Assembly (NCBI GenBank): GCA_029817715.1
Contig: JARUPY010000082.1
Location: 1-64,000, forward strand
DNA: 64,000 nucleotides
Direction of reading: 5' to 3'
Source of the DNA: Melastoma dodecandrum
Taxonomy: Eukaryota; Streptophyta; Magnoliopsida; Myrtales; Melastomataceae
Shown here: piece by piece, positions 12,595 to 23,039 of the stretch
How positions within the stretch are numbered: position 1 is the first letter of the stretch
Layout: each line of letters begins with the position of its first letter
Program-made: the position numbers and the translations under genes
The notes under the pieces: model-generated
Told to the model about the DNA's origin: nothing
The model's input: only the letters and a program-made list of their open reading frames with translations
Databases searched by the model: none

Positions 12595-15500
12595 ATGAAT
12601 ACGCTCGGGAGGCTCGTTGCTGGGTCTCACAACAGGAACGAGTTCGTCCTCATCAATGCCGAGGAGAGCTCCAGGGTAAAAATTCCCTTGCTTTTTCCCG
12701 TACAGTTCTTGCATTTCATCTTGCCGACAATTTCTGTGTGGGGGTGGGGGGATTGGAATAGTTTAGGACTTGCTGGGTTGGGGTTGATCGGAGTGCGAAT
12801 CTGGGATCTGCGATTGCATTTGCGTCTTGTTTGATTCCTGGTGGCTGGTTGTGGTCTCTCTTGATTGTTTGACTAAGATTTGATCCCTTGTTCTGGCCTC
12901 CTTGTTGCTTGTCGATGCTGGTGGTTTGGACGGCTTTTGGGAGATTACCAGATCTCCTACTTATGGGGTCAAATACACTTCGGCGTTTTCTTTACAACAT
13001 GTCTGGCTCCTTGAGATTGCCGTTGTTCAGTATAATTGAGAGAGAGAGAGCATGATTTGTGTCTACATTTTTCTATCAGAACTTATGACTTTAGCATTCG
13101 ATGTTCCCCGTGTTTGAAATTTTAGACATCTTTGGAAGACTTGTCATTGTTCAAATGAAGATAAATGAGCGAGGAGGTACTAACGTGTCTAGTTTGGTCT
13201 GTTGAGTCCTCTTTGCAGATCAAGTCTGTGAAAGAACTGAGCAACCAGATTTGCCAAATATGCGGGGACCCAGTTGAGCTAACTAAGGGCGGCGAGCTTT
13301 TCGTCGCCTGCAACGAATGTGCCTTCCCGGTGTGCTTGCCATGCTACATGTATGAAAGAAGAGAGGGAAGTCAGGCTTGTCCTCAGTGCAAAACTCGATA
13401 TAAGCGCATAAAAGGTGAGAGGATTCTCCACATTTCATGTCTAGCTCGAAACACGAGATTTTATACCTTTATCGGTTTGCAGACTTAAGATGCTTTGGAA
13501 CTGCCAGGTTGTCCTAGGGTCGACGGCGATGAGGATGAGGACGGCTTTGACGATATATATGAGGAGCTGAACTGCCCCAAGCCTAATTCGAGCGGGCTGA
13601 ATGGTGGGAATCTGGAAAGGGCTGCATCAGGAGTCGAGTCAGAGTTGGAATCAGCTGCACAACATTCTCAAATTCCCCTCTTGACCTATCATGAAGAGGT
13701 GAAACCATCATCATCCCGTGCAAATGCAGAAGTTGATGAGATCTTTCGTAAAGTTACGTTGTTTCAACTGGCTCATGTGGATTGTACCTCTGTCACTTTT
13801 TCCCACAGGACATGGAGATATCTCCTGATGGTCATGCTCTTATCATTCCTCCTGTGGATCCAATGTCGTATCCTGATCCATCAGTTCCCGGTATGTCACT
13901 TTTCATCCTAATTTTTCCGTGCGAATCTTGTTTATTCTCACTATGCTTTCTCGTTGTCATCCCAGTGAATGACGGATCGTTGAATCGTACGGTGAAACGC
14001 CGAATGTCTGATAGAGTAGATGTCACGGTGTATGGATATGGTAGTGTGGCATGGAAGGAAAGAATGGACAGATGGAAGAAGAAACAGAATGAGAGGCTTC
14101 AAGTCATCAAGCATCAAGGAGGCAGTGATGGCAGTAACTTGGATGGCGACGACTTTGATGATTCTACGTTACCCATGTGAGTTATTATTCTCTTTTCGAT
14201 TTGCGGTCCATGAATTCTCTTGCTACGATCTAGTTTCTTAAAAACTTTTCTGTTGACATGCGGCAGGATGGATGAAGGGAGACAGCCTTTATCGAGGAAA
14301 CTGCCACTCCCTTCGAGCAAGATCAACCCTTACAGGATGATAATTGTGATTCGTCTCGTGATCCTGGGCTTCTTTTTCCATTATAGAATCCGTCATCCCG
14401 TTGCTGATGCATATGGGTTGTGGCTGACATCGGTCATATGTGAAATATGGTTTGCTGTGTCTTGGATTCTGGATCAATTCCCGAAATGGTACCCCATTGA
14501 GAGAGAGACGTATCTCGACCGGCTGTCTCTCAGGCAAGTAGTTCCTCTTTTTGGTTGGTCGAACATTTCATACAATATTTCCCAATTTCATTGATAACAA
14601 GAATGTCCTTTTGAAACTCTTTGAAGGTATGAAAGGGAAGGAAAACCATCAGAGCTGGCTGCGGTGGACATCTTTGTGAGTACCGTCGATCCTATGAAGG
14701 AGCCTCCCCTAATTACTGCGAACACCGTCCTCTCAATTCTGGCCGTCGATTATCCTGTCGACAAGGTCGCATGTTATGTCTCTGATGACGGTGCGGCGAT
14801 GCTTACATTTGAAGCGCTGTCTGAAACATCTGAGTTTGCAAAAATATGGGTGCCTTTCTGCAAAAAGTTCAACATCGAGCCCCGTGCTCCAGAGTGGTAT
14901 TTCTCACAGAAAATAGACTATCTCAAGGACAAAGTTCACCCAGAATTTGTCAAGGAGAGGCGTTTCATGAAGGTATCTAGAAAGTGGAGTCCGCTACTTT
15001 AGACCAATCTTCCTTTAAACTGGAAAACTAAGCTTCCGTTTTATTGTTTGTACATGCAGAGAGAATATGAGAAATTTAAAGTCAGCATAAACGCACTTGT
15101 TGCAACAGCACAAAAAGTGCCGGAAGATGGCTGGACAATGCAGGATGGTACTCCATGGCCTGGGAACAATGTCCGTGATCATCCAGGCATGATCCAGGTT
15201 GGCTAATCGTCTTTGGCTGGGATGCTACTTGTGCAATTGGATACTGCTTTTATCCGCTATCAGACCACTGACATTGGTTTCTGTTCATACAGGTTTTCCT
15301 GGGACACAATGATGTTCGTGATGCCGAGGAAAATGAACTACCCCGGCTAGTCTATGTTTCTCGTGAGAAGAGGCCAGGGTTTGAGCACCACAAGAAAGCT
15401 GGAGCCATGAATGCTCTCGTAAGCCCTTACTATGACCGGTTTAACAGCAAAAGTTGATTATTTACTTACGGTTTATGGTTCGAAACAGGTTCGAGTCTCA

Positions 15501-17453
15501 GCTGTGATCTCAAATGCGCCATATCTGTTGAACGTGGACTGCGACCATTACATAAACAATAGCAAGGCGCTCAGAGAAGCCATGTGCTTTATGATGGACC
15601 CACAATCTGGGAAGAAGGTCTGCTATGTGCAGTTCCCTCAGAGATTCGACGGGATCGATCGTCACGATCGGTACTCCAATCGGAACGTTGTCTTCTTCGA
15701 TGTATGTAATTTCTGCTGGGTTTCTCTTCACTGCATGTTGCTGTGGTTAGGTTAGGATCCTAACTCTTGATTTGGAAACAGATTAATATGAAAGGATTGG
15801 ACGGCATCCAAGGGCCTATTTATGTTGGGACTGGGTGTGTTTTCCGAAGGCAAGCCCTTTATGGAACCGACGCTCCTGCTAAGAAGAAACCCCCCAGCAA
15901 GACCTGTAATTGTTGGCCGAAGTGGTGCACTTGCTGCTGTGGCTCGAGAAAGAACAAAAAGGGAAAAGCGAAGAAGGAGAAATCCAAGAAGACAAAACCC
16001 CGGGAGGCCTCAAAGCAGATTCATGCACTCGAAAACATCGAAGAAGGGGCGAACGGTAGGGATTTGCTTTTGTCCGATACGCTGATTCTAGATTCTTTTC
16101 GGGAATAAATTATTAGCATTGACACTCCATTTTGTTTCCTTCGTCGGGTCAGGTATTAGTAACGAACAGTCTGCTGAGACCGCTCAAATGAAGTTGGAGA
16201 AGAAATTCGGGCAATCTCCCGTGTTCGTTGCTTCCACTTTGCTGGAAGATGGTGGAATACCACATGATGCAAGCCCTGCATCCTTATTGAAAGAGGCCAT
16301 CCAAGTCATCAGCTGCGGATACGAAGATAAAACCGAATGGGGAAAAGAAGTCAGTTTTACTCCCCGAAAAATTTCTAATTGTCGCAGTTAGTTGTCGTGT
16401 AGTTCTCTTATGGTGATTAATTATTGAGCAGGTTGGATGGATTTATGGGTCCGTTACAGAGGATATTTTGACGGGATTCAAGATGCACTGCCATGGGTGG
16501 AGATCGGTGTATTGCATACCTAAGCGTGCGGCTTTCAAAGGATCGGCGCCGATCAATCTATCGGATCGGTTGCATCAAGTGCTTCGGTGGGCTCTCGGGT
16601 CGGTTGAGATTTTCCTCAGCAGGCATTGTCCTATATGGTACGGATATGGCGGCGGGCTGAAATGGTTGGAAAGGTTTTCCTACATAAACTCGGTCGTGTA
16701 TCCGTGGACATCCATCCCATTGATCGTTTACTGCATGTTGCCCGCCATTTGCCTTCTCACCGGGAAGTTCATCGTACCTGAGGTGAGATCGAAATATCTC
16801 TATGGTCCCTAGGAATGGATTTCTGCTATAAAACGGCGTGCTGATTCATTTCGTGTTTCTTCTACTTGCAGATCAGTAACTATGCGAGTCTAATATTCAT
16901 GGCTCTCTTCATATCGATTGCGGCCACGGGCATCCTAGAGATGCAATGGGGAGGGGTCTCAATTGATGACTGGTGGAGGAACGAGCAGTTCTGGGTGATT
17001 GGGGGCGTCTCATCACATCTCTTCGCGCTCTTCCAGGGTCTCCTCAAGGTTTTGGCCGGAGTCAGCACGAACTTCACTGTGACATCAAAGGCGGCCGACG
17101 ACGGGGAGTTCTCCGAGCTGTACCTCTTCAAGTGGACGTCGCTACTGATCCCTCCCATGACCCTCCTGATCATAAACATAGTCGGGGTCGTGGTAGGTGT
17201 ATCGGACGCGATCAACAACGGGTACGACTCCTGGGGGCCCCTGTTCGGTAGGCTCTTCTTTGCCTTCTGGGTCATCATGCACTTGTACCCATTCCTAAAG
17301 GGTCTCCTGGGGAGGCAGGATCGCATGCCTACGATCGTGGTGGTTTGGTCGATTCTGCTTGCCTCGATCCTGACCCTGCTGTGGGTGAGGATAAACCCGT
17401 TCGTGTCGAGGGATGGGCCGGTGCTGGAGGTATGTGGGTTGAACTGTGACTGA
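12595..17453 (+). CDS. CESA6: Cellulose synthase A catalytic subunit, CESA6-like (14 exons, 1,084 aa)
   Basis: GT2-family glycosyltransferase that polymerises UDP-glucose into beta-1,4-glucan in the plasma-membrane rosette. Exons: 12595-12675, 13219-13414, 13508-13698, 13809-13890, 13966-14176, 14267-14533, 14627-14972, 15060-15197, 15293-15418, 15489-15701, 15782-16055, 16153-16349, 16432-16782, 16872-17453. Frame is kept across every junction. The N terminus [17 protein letters not shown] is typical of the CESA6/2/5/9 (primary-wall) clade. The RING-type zinc finger starts at C39/C42. Catalytic motifs are intact: DDG at 396-398, DCD at 563-565, TED at 783-785, and QVLRW at 823-827. TM helices follow in exons 13-14, and the protein ends VCGLNCD. 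Length equals Arabidopsis CESA6. The intron after 14533 begins with GC, not GT. A functional gene is expected. Confidence 0.97.
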
Positions 17454-19130
17454 GGATGTATGTTGATGCAAAAGGAAGGAAGTTGTATTCTTTTCAAAAG
17501 TGGCCTACAATAAGTTACATCAGAAATTGCTGGATGTAGATATAGAAACTAAGAAGAAAGAAAGGGAAGAGAGTTGATGATGGTGATGTTGTTGATGTGG
17601 GTGGTGTTGACACAATTTGTCAATTGGGTATGTCTTTCGGTTTTGTGCGTGGGTGGGGGGAGAAGATTTCTGATTCTTTTATTGTATTTGTACTACTTTT
17701 TATTTTTGGGTTTTAGTTGTTATAGTAAGAAAAGTTTGGTGTAATATAATGTATGAAGAAAGGGGGGGGGAATTGAGAGATATTTGATGAGGTTGGTTCC
17801 CTCCCCTCTTCTTCCCTTTTTGTTGTTGTTGTTGTTTAGAAGTGGAGGTGTAATGGAAATAGTCGTCTTGTGTATTTGTGCCGTGAACACAAATGTGGGA
17901 GTTATTATTAATACTACTTCTAATCTTAATTTATTTTGGGTTATTGTCTTTACTCTGTCTTCTTCGCCTTTTGATCATCTTGAGATTTATTGACTTTTCA
18001 TCTTGAGTGTTCGTTCGTTTTCTATAATCATGGGACAACTCAAATCGGACTTACCAATTGGGGCAAATATTTTCATTTTCATTACGAGGTGAGGGGGTAA
18101 TCCAGATGTTGTCATAAAATTATATTATTATATTTCTCAAACATTTAATTTCAAAAGAAATAAAACTTTTAGTATAATTAGATTTAACTTTTCCTAATTA
18201 ATATATTTTAGAAAAAGTTATTTCCGAATTAATATGGATATTGTACAGCTCATCAGTTTTCCTTTCAAAGATCAGATTAATATAAGAAATTGACTTCCGA
18301 TTTTAAAGTATTTAAAAGATCTACATATTTAGTTAGCATTGAAGACTTGGATTAAGATAGGATTTAAGAAAAGCCTTATTAACAAATGAGGAAGTAAATT
18401 ACTTTTTTTTTTGTATGGGAACAACTCAAGTAAAACAAAAGGTGTTTAATTGTGATTGGGATGAATCCACTAAAGAATTTATTTTTCTTTTTTTGCTATA
18501 TACACATTCTGATTAATTTAAACTTTTTAAAACATTTTTTTAAATCAAAATCTGCGTGTTTTCAAAAGCATACAATGTTTAATATTCATAATCAATACTT
18601 ACATTTTTTATGTTTAGTAAATTTTTTCGATGGGAATTAATAATAACGTTATTTGGTTTATATTTTTATTTACTTTATGTAAAATCTACATTTCCTGTAA
18701 TAAACGTTTTATCTTAAACTCAAAAATAAATGTATGCCACGAGAGACATCATTTTTGGAGCAGTTCAATTGTAAGATGATTACGTCACCCTTTCGGACGG
18801 ACGATTATAAAATAAAATAAATTTAATTTAGTATTGTAATATTTCGTGAGTATCAACGTGATGGTATTGGTATGTTAACTTTTCTGATGAACGGACCGGA
18901 CCATAGCTCTTGCGATGTCATATATATCCGATGCCGTATCCGTACTTGGACAATATAAATTTAAATAAAATAAGTGAGAATTTCAACTAAACAAGTTTTT
19001 CTTATATTAAAATTTTAAAAATAAATAAAATTTACTTATTTTTTTCTAATTTTCAAAAAATAACATTATGAAGTAATAATATACTTTATATTTTTATCGC
19101 TAATACCTTGGGACTGTTGGTTCTGACGCT
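17454..19130. other. CESA 3' UTR and AT-rich downstream DNA
   Basis: The 3' UTR of CESA likely covers about 17454-17960, with AATATAATG and similar AT-rich polyadenylation-type sequence near 17740-17760. From 18000 to 19130 the DNA is AT-rich and I see no gene. Confidence 0.4.
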
Positions 19131-19985
19131 ATTGTTGACGCATGAATTTCGGATCCTTCCTCGAGCACTCGAGGAAGGCCTAAGATAAATGTTTTTCGAG
19201 AAACGCTGGGATGACCGTGTATCTCGAGATCTTAAGTCTCGAGTAACCTAGCTTTAGGATAACCCACGCTTGGACTACGGCACACGTAACAAGCCTAGAT
19301 TGACCAACCAAGACACAATATGCATAGCTCCTACAAAATAGGGATTCAATCGTGCGCACGATTCAAAAAGATCATATTCTAACTGAACAACTGCAACTGC
19401 AAGATTCTGGGAGCATAAAAGGACAAAAGAACCAAGAAAAAGACACGATCAACTCCATAAGTCCAAATTCGGCAAAGTTGGTCTTGCTCACTCCACAACA
19501 TCTTGAAAGCGTCCAGAACCCAATGTCCGAAAACCATCCACCTTCATCACATCCATCGACCTTTCCATCAAAGGCAGTTTCCATTAAAGGAGCCTGTCAT
19601 GGACGCCGTTCATCCGCCGCCGTCCGTTTGAAGCACCACGTCGTCGTTGTCAAGTCCCTTTTGTTGTGTTTTCGTTCATGCCATGTCTATAAGTGTTGTA
19701 AAAGCTCTGATCTTGTAATTCAACGTTGTTCAATTATTTCATGCATCGTTTCGTACTTGGTGGTTATTCCTAAACTAAGTGGATACAACACCTATTTGGG
19801 TTGGAGTGCTAGGAGAGTCATCGTAGGTTCATCAACTAGTGTATTCTGATACAAGTGTTTGTGATTCTATTCTACTAGTGTGTATATAGAACAATTCGCA
19901 AGCGTAAAAGGAGGAGGGATAACAGAGCCTTTGAATTGAAACCACTAATTCAAAATCTTCTTCTTAGGGGCATTCTTATACTAAC
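19131..19985. other. Unclassified sequence, possible decayed transposon
   Basis: Contains a small palindrome around CTTCCTCGAGCACTCGAGGAAG (near 19157-19178) and an open frame at 19352-19849 (165 codons) with no recognisable domain. The mixed composition and closeness to a gene fragment and a plastid remnant suggest a patchwork of insertions. No function is assigned. Confidence 0.3.
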
Positions 19986-19989
19986 AGAT

Positions 19990-20092
19990 CTCGGGCGGCC
20001 GTGCCTCTTCAAGTCTACGTCGTTGTTGATATCTGCTTATCATAAACATAGTCGGGGGTGTGGTATGCGGTCAACAACGAGTCAATTAAGTG
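19990..20092 (+). pseudogene. Decayed fragment of a CESA last exon
   Basis: This stretch aligns to CESA exon 14 at about 17116-17225. Shared blocks are CCTCTTCAAGT-xx-ACGTCG, ATCATAAACATAGTCGGGG with GTGGTA, and CAACAACG-GT. It lacks about 25 bases relative to the parent and carries many substitutions, so it cannot code. It sits about 2.5 kb downstream of the intact gene, in the same orientation. The likely origin is local duplication followed by decay. Confidence 0.75.
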
Positions 20093-20334
20093 GGTGGAAG
20101 AAAATCAATCTCTTGAAATTTGAAACCCGAACCTCGAATTGTATTTTCATCAAAGAAAGGCTGGTGGTTAAAAAAAGCACATAATCCTAATCATTCTAAT
20201 CCTTGTTCTTATGAATTAGGAATCCATTCTTTTTTAATTTTAGTTAAAACCTCTCGAAGTATCGAATAAGTTACGAGTAATTAACCCGTCTTTTTTTCTT
20301 TTGCCAAATAGTCAATTCCGGTGACGATTCAAAT

Positions 20335-20475
20335 ATTAGAAGGATTGCGATATATAACACAAAATTTCTCCGCCAATTCCTTCTGGTCGAGCCTCTCGGT
20401 CTGTCACTATCCCTTGAGAAGTAGAAAGAATTACAATTCCCATCCCGCCTAAAATTCTCGGACCTTCTACATTAT
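20335..20475 (-). pseudogene. rps8: Plastid rps8 3' fragment inserted in nuclear DNA (NUPT)
   Basis: The minus strand translates as [16 protein letters not shown], then [20 protein letters not shown], which is the C terminus of plastid ribosomal protein S8. Sequence to the right (near 20470-20530) loses the frame, and the left side (20220-20335) may be plastid spacer but is not certain. It is only a fragment, so it is a nuclear copy of plastid DNA and not a functional gene. Confidence 0.8.
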
Positions 20476-21288
20476 TATGTAACTAACTCAACTAAGTTCC
20501 AAGTTTTTCAGCGAAAACCGTGCGGAATTCTTACTCATTCTCTTTAAGATATTTTATAGTATTTTTTATTTTATTTCTTCTCTTTTCTTACCTGAACGTA
20601 CAATAGCTCTCCATATTTCTTTACAATTTTTTCATCTAATTTTCCTTCCTCATGAAAAATACCAAACACGGACGTAGCTTGTCCATTGGGATTAAACTTT
20701 GTCCTTTGTTTTTTTGTGAAAAAGAAAAAAAAAATTGAGTTTTGAAGATACGAGATTAATAGATGAATCAATCTTAAATGATTATTATTATTATTATTAT
20801 TATTGGGGAGGAAGTAGCAAAAGGTGAAAAACAAATCCAGTCCTTAATATCATCAAACAATGGAGATGATATGAAGAAGAATGTCGATAGAATTATTATA
20901 AAGGACGTGACTTCGGCCAGTATAATTTAGCAAAACGGCATGACTGAGTCAAATGCTTTGACGGTCAAAACGGAAAGCTTTAGCAAAATTATACATAAAT
21001 TATATATATATGCTTTTAAGGTGTTCCTTAAATCCTTGTGCGGGCAACAAAGTTTGTATTCGGATAAAATTGACGTCCCGAAGAGTTTTTACCTCCGTGG
21101 GTCGATCCGAGTTAAATTACAAAAGGCACAGTTGAGTTTTGGAACGATTTTTATATTCTTCACGAAAGAAAAAAAAAAGTAATTCTGTTTGGTTATGTTA
21201 ATATTATTTTAGTATATTCATGTGAACAAATTTGAATGAGGACGGGAGAAGTAAGGGACTAAAAAAGGAATAACAAAGAAAGTTAGGG
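20476..21288. other. Intergenic DNA
   Basis: Nothing convincing. A minus-strand frame at 20571-20834 includes about 35 residues that look protein-like (NPNGQATSVFGIFHEEGK) next to an (AAT)n microsatellite. No family was recognised. It may be the remnant of another gene. Confidence 0.3.
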
Positions 21289-21345
21289 ATGTACCCCCTC
21301 AACCAAATCATCTCTCCCACGCCTGAAAGATCCCATAAATACAAA

Positions 21346-21690
21346 ATGACTGAATGGAAAGAAGGCAAAGCAGCAACAAAGAAAACTCCCCCCCCCCCCC
21401 CCCCAAAAGAAAAGCCAAGAGCAAAGATAGAAGAAAGAAGAAGGGATTCAATGAAGAATCAAGGTAATACGGATGACAGAGCCATCATTTGGGGGTTGAC
21501 GGCTTCCGACATGGCAGCCGCGAATCAGCTGTTGCTGTTGACTGGTAAAGAGGGCGACGATCATGATTCTTTCAAGAAAGATGAGGGGACAAGGAGCAGT
21601 AGGAAGAGGAGGAAGAGGAGGTTCCGCATGCTCTCGGATATCTACACAGAGACGGAGCCTGTCAATGCAGCAGAGGATCACAAGAGGTGA
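21346..21690 (+). CDS. Small basic protein of unknown function
   Basis: A single-exon frame. The upstream in-frame Met at 21289 is less likely because ATACAAAATGA at 21346 is a better context; a Met at 21451 (80 aa product) would skip the 17-C tract and is also plausible. The N-terminal part is poly-Pro from that tract (21388-21404). The C-terminal half has LTASDMAAANQLLLL, an acidic stretch, then RKRRKRRFR, which resembles a nuclear localisation signal, followed by MLSDIYTETEPV. Small plant proteins with a basic patch followed by a short hydrophobic tail motif exist, but I cannot name the family. A 3' UTR is likely at 21691-21900. Confidence 0.55.
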   Translation: MTEWKEGKAATKKTPPPPPPKEKPRAKIEERRRDSMKNQGNTDDRAIIWGLTASDMAAANQLLLLTGKEGDDHDSFKKDEGTRSSRKRRKRRFRMLSDIYTETEPVNAAEDHKR

Positions 21691-22021
21691 TGATCATTGA
21701 TTATGGTTTTCTGGGAGGTTGTTAAAGTTAGTTTAGTTTAGATTTAGAGGCAAATTTTAGAAAATCAGCGTTGTAGTTTTTCCAGTTTGTGTACAGAAAC
21801 CGTTTGGGTTCCACAGTAACAAGAGATGGGGGATCATCGAGATGTCTTTAACTTATCTTTGCTCTTTTTTTTTTCCCCTTGTATGAAGTAATTAGTGGGT
21901 TTATCTTCATTTTATGTGTGGAGAAAATGGGAAGTATGTTGGGTTATGTTTAGAGTGAGGTTTTTCGGTGAACTGCCAGCGGAGGATCATTGCTGGTCGC
22001 TTCCTTGCTTCCCTAGCCCAT

Positions 22022-22068
22022 CCACGACGACGATGATTTTGGTCATGAGAGAGAGAGAGAGAGAGAGA
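22022..22068. repeat. GA microsatellite
   Basis: A (GA)n run of about 10 units follows a short GATGAT-type tract. No gene is attached to it. Confidence 0.7.
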
Positions 22069-22336
22069 TAATGATGTATTAATGCCCTGATAGTCGAAGC
22101 AATAACCAAAGAATGCCAACCTCCGAGTGCGTTGTTGAGCATTCTTTAAAGGATGAAGGAGCTATATCATGCAGATGGAATCACCCCCTTTTGGAAGAAC
22201 AGCTAGTTAGATAGATAGATGAAGGTCCCAAGTAATTGTTACCGCGCACACGAGTTTCCCACAAAGCAGATGATAGCATGCAAGAAAGAGGTTTCTGTTT
22301 CTGGCTTAAATCCAACCCAAAAAAAAAAATCGAGAA

Positions 22337-22409
22337 GGATCAAACAGAAGTCGAACCTACGACTTTCGGCTTAGCAAACGGACGCTCTCTCCGCTGAACT
22401 ACAGGAGGA
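22337..22409 (-). pseudogene. Decayed tRNA-like sequence
   Basis: The minus strand has a D-arm-like GTTCAGCGGAGAGAGC with a 4 bp stem, an anticodon-loop-like TTGCTAA (anticodon GCT if real) with one mismatch in its stem, and a T-arm-like GTAGGTTCGACT. The acceptor halves do not pair and the T stem relies on wobbles. GTCGTAGGTTCGA resembles organellar tRNA-Asn. It is most likely a decayed organellar or nuclear tRNA and not a working gene. Confidence 0.3.
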
Positions 22410-23039
22410 ATTTGAATATGCTTCTCTCATTTTAATACTCTTAATTCTGTACCGTTTTCTTGTTATCAACAATACCATCTATTAATTAGTCTATAACATT
22501 TAATTTTATTTAGTAGGGAAGAGCTTTTCTTTTGTTGTGCTCATGCTGGTGATTAAAACCAAAATCCAAAATTATTTCATTGGTGTTTACCAGATAATAT
22601 GTCAATCCAAAAGACGCCAACGAACAGCTTAAGAAGCTGCGATTGCTGATGCACATCTTACCGAGATGTATGTAAGCTTCAAACCCACCTAGAACCAGAC
22701 ATAACAATCTTCATTCTCATGTTACAACTTGTGCCATTAAGTCCACCCGGCCCACAACAACCTTCAAATAGTGTGCGCCATCCATCCCCAAGGGAAAAAA
22801 GAAGTACAGCTTCATAGTGATGTTCCTTGCACCCCAAATTTGTGTCCGAGCAAAGTCCTTTCCCCACACAGAATTGACCGTTGCTTCATCGAGCTATGGC
22901 CTGTATCCTAGTGTCCGTGCTCACTCGGCGGCTTCACAAAGATGCAAAACATAGTAAGAGCTCACTACTTTGGGAAAAAAAAAGAAAAAAAAAACATTTT
23001 CAAGCGGGCAACAAAAGGAAATTAAAGGCATATCAAGAA

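Noticed and set aside
12118..12714. 198-codon minus-strand frame over the CESA leader
   Set aside because: Low-complexity composition from CT and GT repeats, and overlap with CESA exon 1. No domain seen.
16880..17497. 205-codon minus-strand frame
   Set aside because: It is the antisense shadow of CESA exon 14.
22337..22409. Functional tRNA-Ser(GCT)
   Set aside because: Acceptor halves do not pair, the T stem is mostly wobbles, and there is no long variable arm as tRNA-Ser needs. Kept only as a decayed tRNA-like sequence.
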